A DNA stretch of 64,000 bases from an uncultured Alphaproteobacteria bacterium (GTDB lineage Bacteria; Pseudomonadota; Alphaproteobacteria; Rhodobacterales; Rhodobacteraceae), in NCBI GenBank assembly GCA_929200255.1, contig CAKMYZ010000007.1, positions 62,001 through 126,000 of the forward strand, written 5' to 3'. The notes beneath the pieces are model-generated. The model made no database searches. It was given only the letters and a program-made list of their open reading frames with translations, and was not told the DNA's origin. Positions 1-7,595 of this stretch are shown here, in pieces; position 1 is the stretch's first letter; the number at the start of each line of letters is the position of its first letter. The translations under genes were made by a program, and so were the position numbers.

Positions 1-975
1 GCCGCGCGGCAGGCGATCGGACAATCCGGGCTGACATTCTCGGGCGCATTGGCGGATCAGTCCGGTGTCGTTCTGGGCACTTCGGGTGGCGGGTTGAATA
101 CACAGGATGAGAATTACCGGGCCGTCTATGAGGCGGGCAAGAACAGGGTGCATCCGTTTATCGTACCAAAGCTGATGAACAACGCCGCCGCCAGTCATGT
201 GTCGATGGAATGGAACCTGCGCGGCCCGTCCTTTACTGTGGCAACTGCCTGCGCGTCCTCCAACCACGCCATGGGGCAAGCCTTTAATATGGTCCGTTGT
301 GGCATGGCCAAGGTGATGGTCACCGGCGGATCAGAGGCGATGCTGTGCTTTGGCGGTATCAAGGCCTGGGAAGGGCTGCGCGTGATGTCCAAGGACGCCT
401 GCCGCCCGTTTTCGGCCACGCGCAACGGGATGGTGCAGGGCGAAGGCGCGGGCGTTTTTGTGTTCGAAGACTACGCACATGCCAAGGCGCGCGGCGCGGA
501 TATCCTGTGCGAAGTGATCGGCTTTGCGATGTCTTCGGATGCGTCTGACATCGTTACGCCCTCCAAACAGGGGGCTGCGCGGGCGATTGCTGGGGCGATG
601 AAAGATGCCCGCCTCGACAAGGCTAAGGTCGGCTATATCAATGCGCATGGCACCGGCACAGCGGCCAACGATAAGACCGAATGCGCGGCGGTGGCCGATG
701 TTTTTGGCGCACATGCGGATAAGTTGATGATGTCATCGACAAAGTCGATGCATGGGCATTTGATCGGGGGCACGGGTGCGGTGGAACTGCTGGCCTGTAT
801 CATGGCGTTGCGTGACGGGGTTGTGGCACCCACGATTGGCTATGAAGAACCCGACCCTGAATGCGCATTGGACGTGGTGCCAAACGTGGCGCGGGATGCA
901 AAGGTTGATGTCGCCCTGTCAAACGCCTTTGCCTTTGGCGGTCTGAACGCCGTTATTGCACTGCGGAAGCATTAG
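1..975 (+). CDS. beta-ketoacyl-ACP synthase (FabF/KAS family), 5' end cut by window
   Basis: The reading frame is open from base 1, so the start lies outside the window; 324 residues are visible. The family condenses malonyl-ACP with an acyl chain in fatty acid synthesis. The thiolase-fold catalytic residues are present: the nucleophilic Cys in TACASSNHA (visible residue 84), the first His in NAHGTGTAANDKTE (216), and Lys and His in KSMHGHLIGGTGAVE (248 and 251). The gene ends ...LRKH-stop, with the TAG sitting in the left arm of the 972-1240 inverted repeat. Family is certain; whether this is the housekeeping FabF/FabB or a specialised paralogue cannot be told from the fragment. Confidence 0.9.
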   Translation, partial: AARQAIGQSGLTFSGALADQSGVVLGTSGGGLNTQDENYRAVYEAGKNRVHPFIVPKLMNNAAASHVSMEWNLRGPSFTVATACASSNHAMGQAFNMVRCGMAKVMVTGGSEAMLCFGGIKAWEGLRVMSKDACRPFSATRNGMVQGEGAGVFVFEDYAHAKARGADILCEVIGFAMSSDASDIVTPSKQGAARAIAGAMKDARLDKAKVGYINAHGTGTAANDKTECAAVADVFGAHADKLMMSSTKSMHGHLIGGTGAVELLACIMALRDGVVAPTIGYEEPDPECALDVVPNVARDAKVDVALSNAFAFGGLNAVIALRKH

Positions 976-1240
976 GGTCAGACCCCATTAATCCACGCCG
1001 TCAGGTTGGCAGGTTTGCCCTGTGACAAGGCGCCGTGCCGCAGCAATAGCCGTTGCTATTTCAAGGCATTGCGACGACGCTCACAGGGCTAATCCGCCAA
1101 ACCCTCCGGGCGCCGCTTTCACGTTATCTCAGCGGTGTGGATCGCTTGCCCGTAGAGCAACTATGGCCGGCGCGCTCCAAACCGCTGATATTTTGTGAAA
1201 GTGGCGCTGACGCCGTGGATTTAATGGGGCCTGACCCTAG
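972..1240. repeat. 269-bp nested inverted-repeat element (three-armed fold)
   Basis: The outer arms are 972-1004 and 1207-1240. The left arm begins TTAGGGTCAGACCCCATTA and the reverse complement of the right arm begins CTAGGGTCAGGCCCCATTA; over about 35 positions only about four differ. Inside are two further long hairpins. One pairs 1004-1024 with 1081-1103 (GCCCTGTGA with TCACAGGGC) and is tipped by AATAGC-CGTT-GCTATT at 1045-1060. The other pairs 1110-1140 with 1178-1207 (CGCCGCTTTCAC with GTGAAAGTGGCG, then CAGCGGT with ACCGCTG). Both strands could fold into a three-way junction. The stop of the synthase gene (973-975) and that of the acyltransferase (1221-1223, minus) lie in the arms. 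No transposase is encoded. A non-autonomous mobile element or structured repeat is the simplest reading. Confidence 0.75.
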
Positions 1241-2309
1241 GTCGGAACCGACGCAAGGCGGTGCGCAAGCGCTTGAGGTTGCGTTCAAAGACTGCGGCAA
1301 AGAGCAATCCCACAACGAATGGCACCGTGATCAGGATCACGTAGCGGCCTGTCATTGGTTCTGGCAGTATGGCGTCCATCAGATGCAACGTCGGGTAATG
1401 CGTCACATACACCGAAAAGCTGGCACCGGCAGCCCATCTGATCCATGCGATATCGGTTGTGCGCGATCGCCAGAGGCGGGCCATGCCAAAGAGGTGCATT
1501 GTGGTCAGCGCGCCAATGATGGCGTTCCAGATCAGTTCATCCGAGAAGCCAATCACGCTGCGGGCGTCTTCGACACCCAAGGCGGTAGCGGTTATGTCAC
1601 GCAATGCTGCGGGCAGGCCGACCCAGATCCCCGCAGCATAAAGGAGCGGAGCGCCCAGAGCGAGGATCAAAGCAATGAGAGTGGAGTGCGGTACAAAACG
1701 CCCCTTCCGGACGGCACCCCAAACAAAGACACCCATCAACCATGCGGGCATCAGCAGCAGGATAGGCACGCCAACAAGGGCCACGATGGCAGCTAGCACG
1801 ACATAGCGTTTCATCCCCGAAAGAAACATCGCTGCGGCGAAAAGACCATAATACGCTGCCTCATAACTTAGCGACCAGAGCGGGCCATTGGTGCCAATAC
1901 GCACCCGGTCAAAGAGGCGGAACTCATTGCTGAAACTGGCCCCGCGCAGGATGAATTCACCAAACCCGTGGATGTGATAGAACTGTGCGGGATAGGCTTC
2001 AGGTCGGATGCCATAGCCGATCCGGTCGAAAATGAACGTGAGCAGCAAGGCGGGCACCAGAACCGACCACAGTCGCGTCAAACGGTTAAAGGTGAACGTG
2101 GCCCCATCCGCATCACGGCCAGCCGCATAGGCGATCACAAGGCCGGAAATTACAAAGAAAACGATGACGGCGTCACTGCCAAGGTTCCATTCGCGGATGA
2201 TGATGTAATCGCCGTTGGTAAAGCGGGGGTAGGCCCAATGTGAAACGACAACGATGACGGTCGCAAGAATGCGCAGCACATCAAGCCAGAGCGAAAAGCC
2301 GCGGTTCAT
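1221..2309 (-). CDS. acyltransferase 3 family membrane protein
   Basis: A 362-residue polytopic membrane protein starting MNRGFSLWLDVLRIL, followed by SHWAYPRF. The hydrophobic start with Arg-Ile-Leu and a nearby SH resembles the acyltransferase 3 (OafA/OpgC) family, which O-acylates sugars of the envelope using cytoplasmic acyl donors. About ten hydrophobic segments are visible. The start overlaps the stop of the hydroxylase gene upstream by 4 bp (2306-2309), so the two are translationally coupled. The last codons (RVRPH-stop) are read from inside the right arm of the inverted-repeat element, so the C-terminus is probably not native to the family. The acyl acceptor is unknown. Confidence 0.8.
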   Translation of the reverse strand: MNRGFSLWLDVLRILATVIVVVSHWAYPRFTNGDYIIIREWNLGSDAVIVFFVISGLVIAYAAGRDADGATFTFNRLTRLWSVLVPALLLTFIFDRIGYGIRPEAYPAQFYHIHGFGEFILRGASFSNEFRLFDRVRIGTNGPLWSLSYEAAYYGLFAAAMFLSGMKRYVVLAAIVALVGVPILLLMPAWLMGVFVWGAVRKGRFVPHSTLIALILALGAPLLYAAGIWVGLPAALRDITATALGVEDARSVIGFSDELIWNAIIGALTTMHLFGMARLWRSRTTDIAWIRWAAGASFSVYVTHYPTLHLMDAILPEPMTGRYVILITVPFVVGLLFAAVFERNLKRLRTALRRFRPRVRPH

Positions 2310-3304
2310 TGCGGCTTGATGCGCTGGCTTTGATCCCTGTCAGCCTGCGTTTTCCAACTTTCCACAAATGGATGAAAGAGCGCGGCAGCAAGCGTTGGGT
2401 GCGGTTGCTCAATCGGGTTGCCTTGGCCGTCCACCAGGCCGAATTCAAGGATCTCGTGCTCTTTGGGAATGTATAGCGTGCCGAACATCCAATCCCAGAA
2501 GGCGAAGACTTCACCATAGTTTTTGTTGTGATGTTTGACGGCGCTTGAATGGTGGATCTGGTGCTGGGCGGGCGAGATGAAGATATGTTCCAGCACAGCC
2601 CCATAGCTAAGCCAGATATGGCTATGCCGCAGGTTTGATCCCAGCATATTAAAAATGACGTATCCCGCGTTGGCCGACCCGATGGTGACAAGGCTGATTT
2701 CGCCCATCAGTACAAAGAGCATTACACCCTGCACAACCCCGACAACAACGCTGTAGATGACATTGCGGATCAATATGAAGACAGGGTGATTGCGGTAGGC
2801 GGTCAGCGGCGTCAGGACCTCGGCTGAGTGATGCACCGAATGGAACGGCCAAAGCAGCCGGTTTTCATGGTGGATATAATGCGCCCAGTATTTGCAGAAA
2901 TCCAGCGTCAGGATCATGATCAGCGTTGCAACGGCACTGCGCCAAAGCGCCGGTTCGGCGGGCAAATCCGGCTTGGAAAACCAGTCTGACAACACACCAT
3001 TGGTGCCGTGCGACATCGCCGTGGCAAACCCGACAGCGGCAAAGAAACCCAAGACGCCGAACACCGTATTGAGCAGGAACACCTTCACGTCGACCAGATT
3101 GGATTTATGCAGGTAAACCTTGGCCGGAAATACCCAACGCACAAAGCTGGCAGGTCTGCCACGATAGAGCCAGAGCGTATAGACGATCAGCAGTGTCGCG
3201 ACCAAATAGACAAGGCTCACGCGCGAATCCCAACTGAGCAGATGCCCAAGCATAGTAATCCCAAGATCGTCCATAAATTCACGCATCGTCAGTTTCAGCC
3301 CCAT
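2306..3304 (-). CDS. sterol desaturase / fatty acid hydroxylase family protein
   Basis: 332 residues, membrane-bound di-iron oxygenase family. The histidine clusters that bind the two irons are visible: HYIHHENRLLWPFHSVHHSAE contains HxxHH and HSVHH, and HQIHHSS lies further on. Hydrophobic segments flank them, as in C5 sterol desaturases and lipid hydroxylases. Bacterial members usually hydroxylate fatty acyl chains, carotenoids or ornithine lipids; the substrate cannot be read from the sequence. It is first in a two-gene operon with the acyltransferase (4-bp overlap), which suggests that a lipid or glycolipid is hydroxylated and then acylated. That last point is inference. Confidence 0.85.
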   Translation of the reverse strand: MGLKLTMREFMDDLGITMLGHLLSWDSRVSLVYLVATLLIVYTLWLYRGRPASFVRWVFPAKVYLHKSNLVDVKVFLLNTVFGVLGFFAAVGFATAMSHGTNGVLSDWFSKPDLPAEPALWRSAVATLIMILTLDFCKYWAHYIHHENRLLWPFHSVHHSAEVLTPLTAYRNHPVFILIRNVIYSVVVGVVQGVMLFVLMGEISLVTIGSANAGYVIFNMLGSNLRHSHIWLSYGAVLEHIFISPAQHQIHHSSAVKHHNKNYGEVFAFWDWMFGTLYIPKEHEILEFGLVDGQGNPIEQPHPTLAAALFHPFVESWKTQADRDQSQRIKPQ

Positions 3305-3367
3305 GCTGTAGGGCGTTTATAGAAACCGAATGGGGAAACTTGATGACCAATCCGGCAGCGGCCCCCG

Positions 3368-3976
3368 TTATTCGTTGCTTGTAGAGGAGGAGGCGTCATA
3401 CCCAGCGGTGAAGCCGCTCAACGACAAAGTCAGGATAACCTCCTCTGTCGGGGCGGCAGCCGGGACAAGGCGCAACCTTGCTGTCGCACCGCGCTTGAAG
3501 CTTTCAACGTCTTCGGCTGTGAAGCCGATCCGGGCCACGCAACCGGCAGCATTGCAGAAGGTGAACGGATAACGCCGGGGGTTGGCACCATCCACGGACA
3601 TTGTCAGTTGCTGCGTCAGCAGCGTTTCAAGCGGCACAACAACATTGGCACCTGCCTCCGCACGCCCACCTTCGGGCAGCCGGAAGAAGTTAAACTCGGC
3701 CACCGCCAGCCCGGTTTCATTCACCAGCAACTGATACAGATTGCAGGCATCGGGCTGGCCCTCGGGTGCCTTGATGCAGCGCAGCGCCCAGTCATCATAG
3801 GTATTGCGCACGTAAGGTTCGCCCGGTTGCGGACCGACAGCTTCACCCAAATCCAGGCCGTCACCGATTTCGGGCGTTTCGGCCTCGGCGCCTTCGTTGG
3901 TTGCTTCCTGAGCGGTCGCCACGCCAGACTGCATTAGTAAAGCGGCAAGAAAAACGGATTTGAGGATACTGCGCAT
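3368..3976 (-). CDS. invasion-associated locus B (IalB) family protein
   Basis: 202 residues with a clear signal peptide (MRSILKSVFLAALLMQSGVATAQ), then an acidic linker and the IalB-like domain. Family hallmarks are DDWALRC near residue 65, paired cysteines (RCIKAPEGQPDAC), VVPLETLLT, and FCNAAGCVARIGF near the end. IalB was named for a Bartonella invasion protein, but the family is widespread in free-living alphaproteobacteria as a periplasmic protein of unclear role. The four cysteines probably form two disulfides. It is transcribed alone: the next minus-strand gene starts 64 bp beyond its stop. Confidence 0.85.
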   Translation of the reverse strand: MRSILKSVFLAALLMQSGVATAQEATNEGAEAETPEIGDGLDLGEAVGPQPGEPYVRNTYDDWALRCIKAPEGQPDACNLYQLLVNETGLAVAEFNFFRLPEGGRAEAGANVVVPLETLLTQQLTMSVDGANPRRYPFTFCNAAGCVARIGFTAEDVESFKRGATARLRLVPAAAPTEEVILTLSLSGFTAGYDASSSTSNE

Positions 3977-4093
3977 GGGTTTGTCCTTGTGAACTCAGCG
4001 GCGGCTTAACATGCGCAACATGTACTGTCAGTGCCAAAAATACGGGCGATGGCAGTCTTTCGCTCACAATGTCGCGGGTTCGGAAATGAAGAA

Positions 4094-4112
4094 GGGTCCC
4101 TAAAAGGACCCC
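4094..4112 (-). terminator. stem-loop, possible minus-strand terminator
   Basis: GGGTCC and GGACCC flank a CTAAAA loop. On the minus strand the stem is followed by TTCTTCATTT, only moderately T-rich. It sits 118 bp upstream of the IalB start. Confidence 0.4.
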
Positions 4113-4220
4113 GCTCCATGTTCTCCCTGTCGGACTTGGCCGACTAATTGCGCTACAGGCTAGACAATGGCCCGCGCAGCGTCAACAGCAAAAATCCGAC
4201 AGCGTGCTGAGACATCCAAG

Positions 4221-4247
4221 CAAAAAAGCCGTGCCCGAGGGCACGGC
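4221..4247 (-). terminator. intrinsic terminator, minus strand
   Basis: A perfect GC-rich stem, GCCGTGCC with GGCACGGC around a tetraloop, is followed on the minus strand by a run of six T (4222-4227). This is a textbook rho-independent terminator, yet no protein gene precedes it on that strand, which points to a small RNA. Confidence 0.7.
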
Positions 4248-4365
4248 AAGTCGAACAGGGAGGAAGTTATCTAATCCGCGCAATCGCGCGAAATGGATGC
4301 CTTTAAGGTGGCACGAAATGGTTAAGAATGTATCTTGATGCGGACGTATACGGGGAAAGACACAG

Positions 4366-5907
4366 ATGTCAGAGACGATTTTCATGGGCGGCGGTGGTGA
4401 TAACTACGCAGAACCGCAGGTTTTGCTTTTGGACAAGGCCAACCGGCACGGGCTGATCGCGGGGGCCACTGGCACGGGCAAGACGGTCACGCTGCAGATC
4501 ATGGCCGAAGGGTTTGCCGCCCAGGGCGTGCCGGTCTTTCTGTCGGACGTGAAGGGCGACCTGTCGGGGTTGGCGGTCAGCGGATCGCCTGAATTCAAAC
4601 TGCACGAACCTTTCATGACGCGGGCCAATACCATCGGGCTTGACCTGCAGTATGATCAGTTTCCAGTGACATTCTGGGATCTTTTTGGCGAAAAGGGTCA
4701 CCCGATCCGCGCGACGGTTGCCGAAATGGGGCCATTGCTGCTGTCGCGTTTGATGGACCTGACTGACGTTCAGGAGGGCGTGTTGAACGTTGCCTTCCGC
4801 GTGGCAGACGAAGAAGGTCTCCCGCTTCTCGACCTCAAGGACTTGCAGGCGCTGCTGGTCTGGGTCGGGCAAAATGCGAAAGACCTGTCATTGCGTTATG
4901 GCAATGTTGCGTCCTCTTCGGTGGGGGCGATCCAGCGGCAGTTGCTGGTGTTGGAAAATCAGGGCGGCACGGCGCTGTTTGGGGAACCTGCTCTGGATCT
5001 CGCAGACATGATGCGAACCCGTGATGGGCGGGGCGAAATCAATATTCTGGCTGCTGATCAACTGATGGGTAGCCCACGTCTTTATGCGACGTTTCTGCTG
5101 TGGTTGCTGTCGGAGCTGTTTGAAGAACTGCCCGAGGTCGGCAACCCCGACAAACCGAAACTGGTGTTCTTCTTTGATGAGGCGCATCTGCTTTTCGATG
5201 ACGCGCCCAAGGCGTTGGTCGACAAGGTCGAGCAGGTTGCGCGCCTGATCCGGTCCAAGGGCGTTGGCGTGTATTTTGTCACGCAAAACCCCGCTGATAT
5301 TCCTGATGATGTGCTGGGCCAGTTGGGCAACCGGGTGCAGCATGCGTTGCGTGCCTTTACCGCCAAGGATCGTAAGGAGTTGAAGACGGCCGCCGAAACC
5401 TATCGCGACAACCCGGGCTTTGACACGGCTGCTGCCATCCAAGAGGTCGGCACCGGCGAGGCGGTCACATCATTCCTTGACCGCAAGGGTATCCCGATGA
5501 TCGTGGAGCGGACATTGATCCGTCCACCATCGTCGCAATTGGGCCCGATTGATATGCCTACGCGCAAGGCGATCATGCGAGCCTCTGACATGGCCGGGAA
5601 ATACGATGAGACGCTTGATCGTGAAAGCGCCTTTGAAATGCTCGGCAAGCGCGCCGAGGCGGCAGCTAAAGCGGCAGAAGAGGCAGAGGCCGAAGAAGAG
5701 CGGCTAGAGCAAGAAGAGCGCGAGTTCAAACAAGCGCGGCGTTATGATCGCAGCAGCAGTTCCAGCAGCCGGTCCAGCCGGTCACGCAAATCCTCTGGTG
5801 GCGGTTTTGGCGGGGCACTGGCGTCTGTCGTCGCTAAAGAACTGAAGGGGGCAACAGGGCGCAGGTTGGTGCGGGGCATTCTGGGCGGGTTGTTCAAGGG
5901 GCGGTAG
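4366..5907 (+). CDS. HerA-like helicase domain protein (DUF853/YjgR family ATPase)
   Basis: 513 residues. A P-loop is visible at [12 protein letters not shown] (about residue 33) and a Walker B-like segment at [12 protein letters not shown] (about 267), followed by [13 protein letters not shown], typical of the HerA/VirB4/FtsK-like ATPase superfamily. Members of the YjgR family match this length and layout; their physiological role is not established. The last 90 residues are unlike the core: a Glu/Ala-rich coiled-coil stretch (about 425-460), then a Ser/Arg-rich tail. It appears monocistronic, with a weak upstream GGGGAAAG ribosome site. Confidence 0.85.
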   Translation: MSETIFMGGGGDNYAEPQVLLLDKANRHGLIAGATGTGKTVTLQIMAEGFAAQGVPVFLSDVKGDLSGLAVSGSPEFKLHEPFMTRANTIGLDLQYDQFPVTFWDLFGEKGHPIRATVAEMGPLLLSRLMDLTDVQEGVLNVAFRVADEEGLPLLDLKDLQALLVWVGQNAKDLSLRYGNVASSSVGAIQRQLLVLENQGGTALFGEPALDLADMMRTRDGRGEINILAADQLMGSPRLYATFLLWLLSELFEELPEVGNPDKPKLVFFFDEAHLLFDDAPKALVDKVEQVARLIRSKGVGVYFVTQNPADIPDDVLGQLGNRVQHALRAFTAKDRKELKTAAETYRDNPGFDTAAAIQEVGTGEAVTSFLDRKGIPMIVERTLIRPPSSQLGPIDMPTRKAIMRASDMAGKYDETLDRESAFEMLGKRAEAAAKAAEEAEAEEERLEQEEREFKQARRYDRSSSSSSRSSRSRKSSGGGFGGALASVVAKELKGATGRRLVRGILGGLFKGR

Positions 5908-6005
5908 GGCTGCGCCTCACCTTGAACCGGAAAAGCTGCGGGGCAACCCTGATGCATCAACGAAAGGGGCTCCGCACGCATCACCATGATGACCGCGCCG
6001 ATCGT

Positions 6006-6320
6006 TCAACTGTCAGGATCGTTGAAAATATCGATGCCGTGTTTGCGTGCGAACCACACAAAAAGCGGTACTTCCATCACAAAGAGGGTGAGGATAGCGA
6101 AGACGGCCCAATTTGTTTTAAAAAACAGCAAGGTGAATGCGACACCGGTTCCCCAGAACAGGCCACCCGCAACGATAAGTGACAATACGCTTAGCACAAC
6201 ATCAACCGCCATGATGCGGTTGAGCGTCTTTTCTTGCAGGCTGGGGTAGATGCCTAGGTAGGCCACCGCAAGGATCACCGCGTTCAGGATCAGAATCTTA
6301 ATTTCCGGCGTAAAATCCAT
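6006..6320 (-). CDS. small membrane protein of unknown function
   Basis: 104 residues with about three hydrophobic segments, separated by short charged loops (SLQEKTLNR, WFARKHG), and a short acidic C-terminus. I do not recognise a family. It begins 6 bp after the stop of ssb on the same strand, so the two are probably cotranscribed. Nothing in the sequence ties it to DNA metabolism; the linkage may be only positional. Confidence 0.65.
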   Translation of the reverse strand: MDFTPEIKILILNAVILAVAYLGIYPSLQEKTLNRIMAVDVVLSVLSLIVAGGLFWGTGVAFTLLFFKTNWAVFAILTLFVMEVPLFVWFARKHGIDIFNDPDS

Positions 6321-6326
6321 CCCGGT

Positions 6327-6821
6327 TTAGAACGGGATTTCGTCATCTATGTCGCTGCCGCCGCCTGACGGTGCACCGCCGCCACTGCCGCCGCCGTAAC
6401 CGCCGCCAGAGCTGCCGCCGCCATAACTGCCACCGCCGCCGCCGTAGTTGCCGCCACCTCCGCCATCGCTGCGGCCATCCAGCATGGTCAGCGTGCCATC
6501 AAACCCGTTCAAGACCACCTCGGTTGAATAACGGTCCTGGCCGGATTGATCCTGCCATTTGCGGGTTTGCAGCTTGCCTTCGATGTAAACCTTGGAGCCC
6601 TTCTTGAGGTACTGTTCGGCCACGCGGACCAAACCTTCCGAAAAGATCGCAACTGTGTGCCATTCCGTCTTTTCGCGGCGCTCGCCCGTGTTCTTGTCTT
6701 TCCAGGTTTCGGATGTGGCAATGCGCAGGTTGGCAACCTTGCCACCGTTCTGGAACGTGCGCACCTCGGGGTCAGCCCCCAGGTTGCCGATAAGAATGAC
6801 TTTGTTCACTGATCCGGCCAT
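6327..6821 (-). CDS. ssb: single-stranded DNA-binding protein
   Basis: 164 residues starting [20 protein letters not shown], the canonical OB-fold opening. The frame stays open 20 codons further upstream, but this start matches the family. The OB domain (about 1-115) is followed by a very Gly-rich, low-complexity linker and the conserved acidic tip DIDDEIPF, which recruits replication and repair partners. The protein coats single-stranded DNA in replication, recombination and repair. It diverges from the transglycosylase gene across a 149-bp gap and is followed by a small membrane protein gene. Confidence 0.97.
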   Translation of the reverse strand: MAGSVNKVILIGNLGADPEVRTFQNGGKVANLRIATSETWKDKNTGERREKTEWHTVAIFSEGLVRVAEQYLKKGSKVYIEGKLQTRKWQDQSGQDRYSTEVVLNGFDGTLTMLDGRSDGGGGGNYGGGGGSYGGGSSGGGYGGGSGGGAPSGGGSDIDDEIPF

Positions 6822-6970
6822 GACGGCACCCCCTACGATTCTGCTTTGTGCTTTTGTGACAGACCACGCATGGCGCAACAAGGTTAACCAGAGGTTTCCG
6901 GGCGTGGGATTGGCGCGCCCACGCAGAATGACTATGTGTTGTAGCAGCAGGACCTGGGAGTTATCGTCAC

Positions 6971-7552
6971 GTGAAGAATTTGCGCATCACCATTGGCCTG
7001 ACCTTTGCATGTATGGCGAATACCGCCTTGGCGCAGGATCAGGTTTCGACGATGTCACGAAACGGCTTGCTGCAAAGCCAGATTTCCGTGCTTGATGGCC
7101 GCGCGGCAGAGCAATACCAGAATTCCACCCGGCTTTTGCCGCCACGCGCAGAAGGGATCACCATCACCCCGGCCTACCTTGGCGATTACACGGGCCCCTA
7201 TCTGCGTATGGCGCAGGCCGCCGCCGGCGCGCATGGTATCCCAGCAGGGTTGTTTTTGCGACTGGTCGAGCAGGAAAGCGGCTGGAACCCCGATGCGGTG
7301 TCGGTGAAAGGTGCACTTGGGTTGGCGCAGCTGATGCCACAGACCGCCCGCGCCCTTGGCGTTGATCCGCTGGACCCGGTGCAGAACCTCGAAGGTGGTG
7401 CGCGCTATCTGCGCGCGCAGTTTGAAACCTTCGGCAGTTGGCAACTTGCCCTTGCCGCGTATAACGCAGGGCCGGGGGCGGTGACGCGCCATGGCGGTGT
7501 GCCGCCCTATGCCGAGACAGAGAACTATGTGCGGGTGATTTTGGGGCAGTAG
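6971..7552 (+). CDS. lytic transglycosylase domain protein (SLT fold)
   Basis: 193 residues from a GTG start, with a signal peptide ([22 protein letters not shown]). The C-terminal half is a Slt70-type transglycosylase domain: the catalytic Glu lies in [14 protein letters not shown], followed by [10 protein letters not shown] and [10 protein letters not shown], the three signature segments of the family. It would cleave peptidoglycan glycan strands, leaving 1,6-anhydro ends, in the periplasm. The size is small, close to a bare catalytic domain with a short N-terminal extension. It stands alone between ssb (divergent) and the ABC transporter operon (convergent). Confidence 0.9.
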   Translation: MKNLRITIGLTFACMANTALAQDQVSTMSRNGLLQSQISVLDGRAAEQYQNSTRLLPPRAEGITITPAYLGDYTGPYLRMAQAAAGAHGIPAGLFLRLVEQESGWNPDAVSVKGALGLAQLMPQTARALGVDPLDPVQNLEGGARYLRAQFETFGSWQLALAAYNAGPGAVTRHGGVPPYAETENYVRVILGQ

Positions 7553-7595
7553 CGTACCCCGCCGAAGGCAAACATGCCTCCGGCGAGATGTAGCG

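Larger units (their letters stand above)
3977..4365. other. 389-bp intergenic region with two hairpins; possible minus-strand small RNA
   Basis: No convincing gene lies here. Upstream of the IalB start is a usual Shine-Dalgarno sequence (ACAAGGAC). Two strong stem-loops follow at 4094-4112 and 4221-4247, both shaped as terminators for minus-strand transcripts, though no minus-strand protein gene feeds them. A short transcript starting opposite the 4366 gene and ending at 4221 would explain the second one. Read on the minus strand, the stretch just before that stem carries a pyrimidine-rich CTTCCTCCCTG, which could pair with ribosome binding sites. A 67-codon minus-strand frame crosses the region but looks random. 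Confidence 0.45.

Noticed and set aside
1053..1796. 247-codon plus-strand open frame
   Set aside because: It runs through the inverted-repeat element and antisense to the acyltransferase gene; composition is Gln/His/Arg-rich without any domain.
4113..4175. tRNA-like look on the minus strand (AGCGCAATTAGTCGG)
   Set aside because: No T-arm GGTTCGAATCC-type sequence and no full cloverleaf could be drawn.
4182..4385. 67-codon minus-strand frame upstream of the HerA-like gene
   Set aside because: No ribosome site or recognisable domain; it reads through a perfect terminator, better explained by a non-coding RNA.
5690..5800. Ser/Arg- and Glu-rich repeats at the end of the HerA-like gene
   Set aside because: Low-complexity protein tail, not a DNA repeat array.
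6355..6480. Tandem CCGCCG-rich repeats
   Set aside because: These encode the Gly-rich linker of SSB and are not an independent repeat element.
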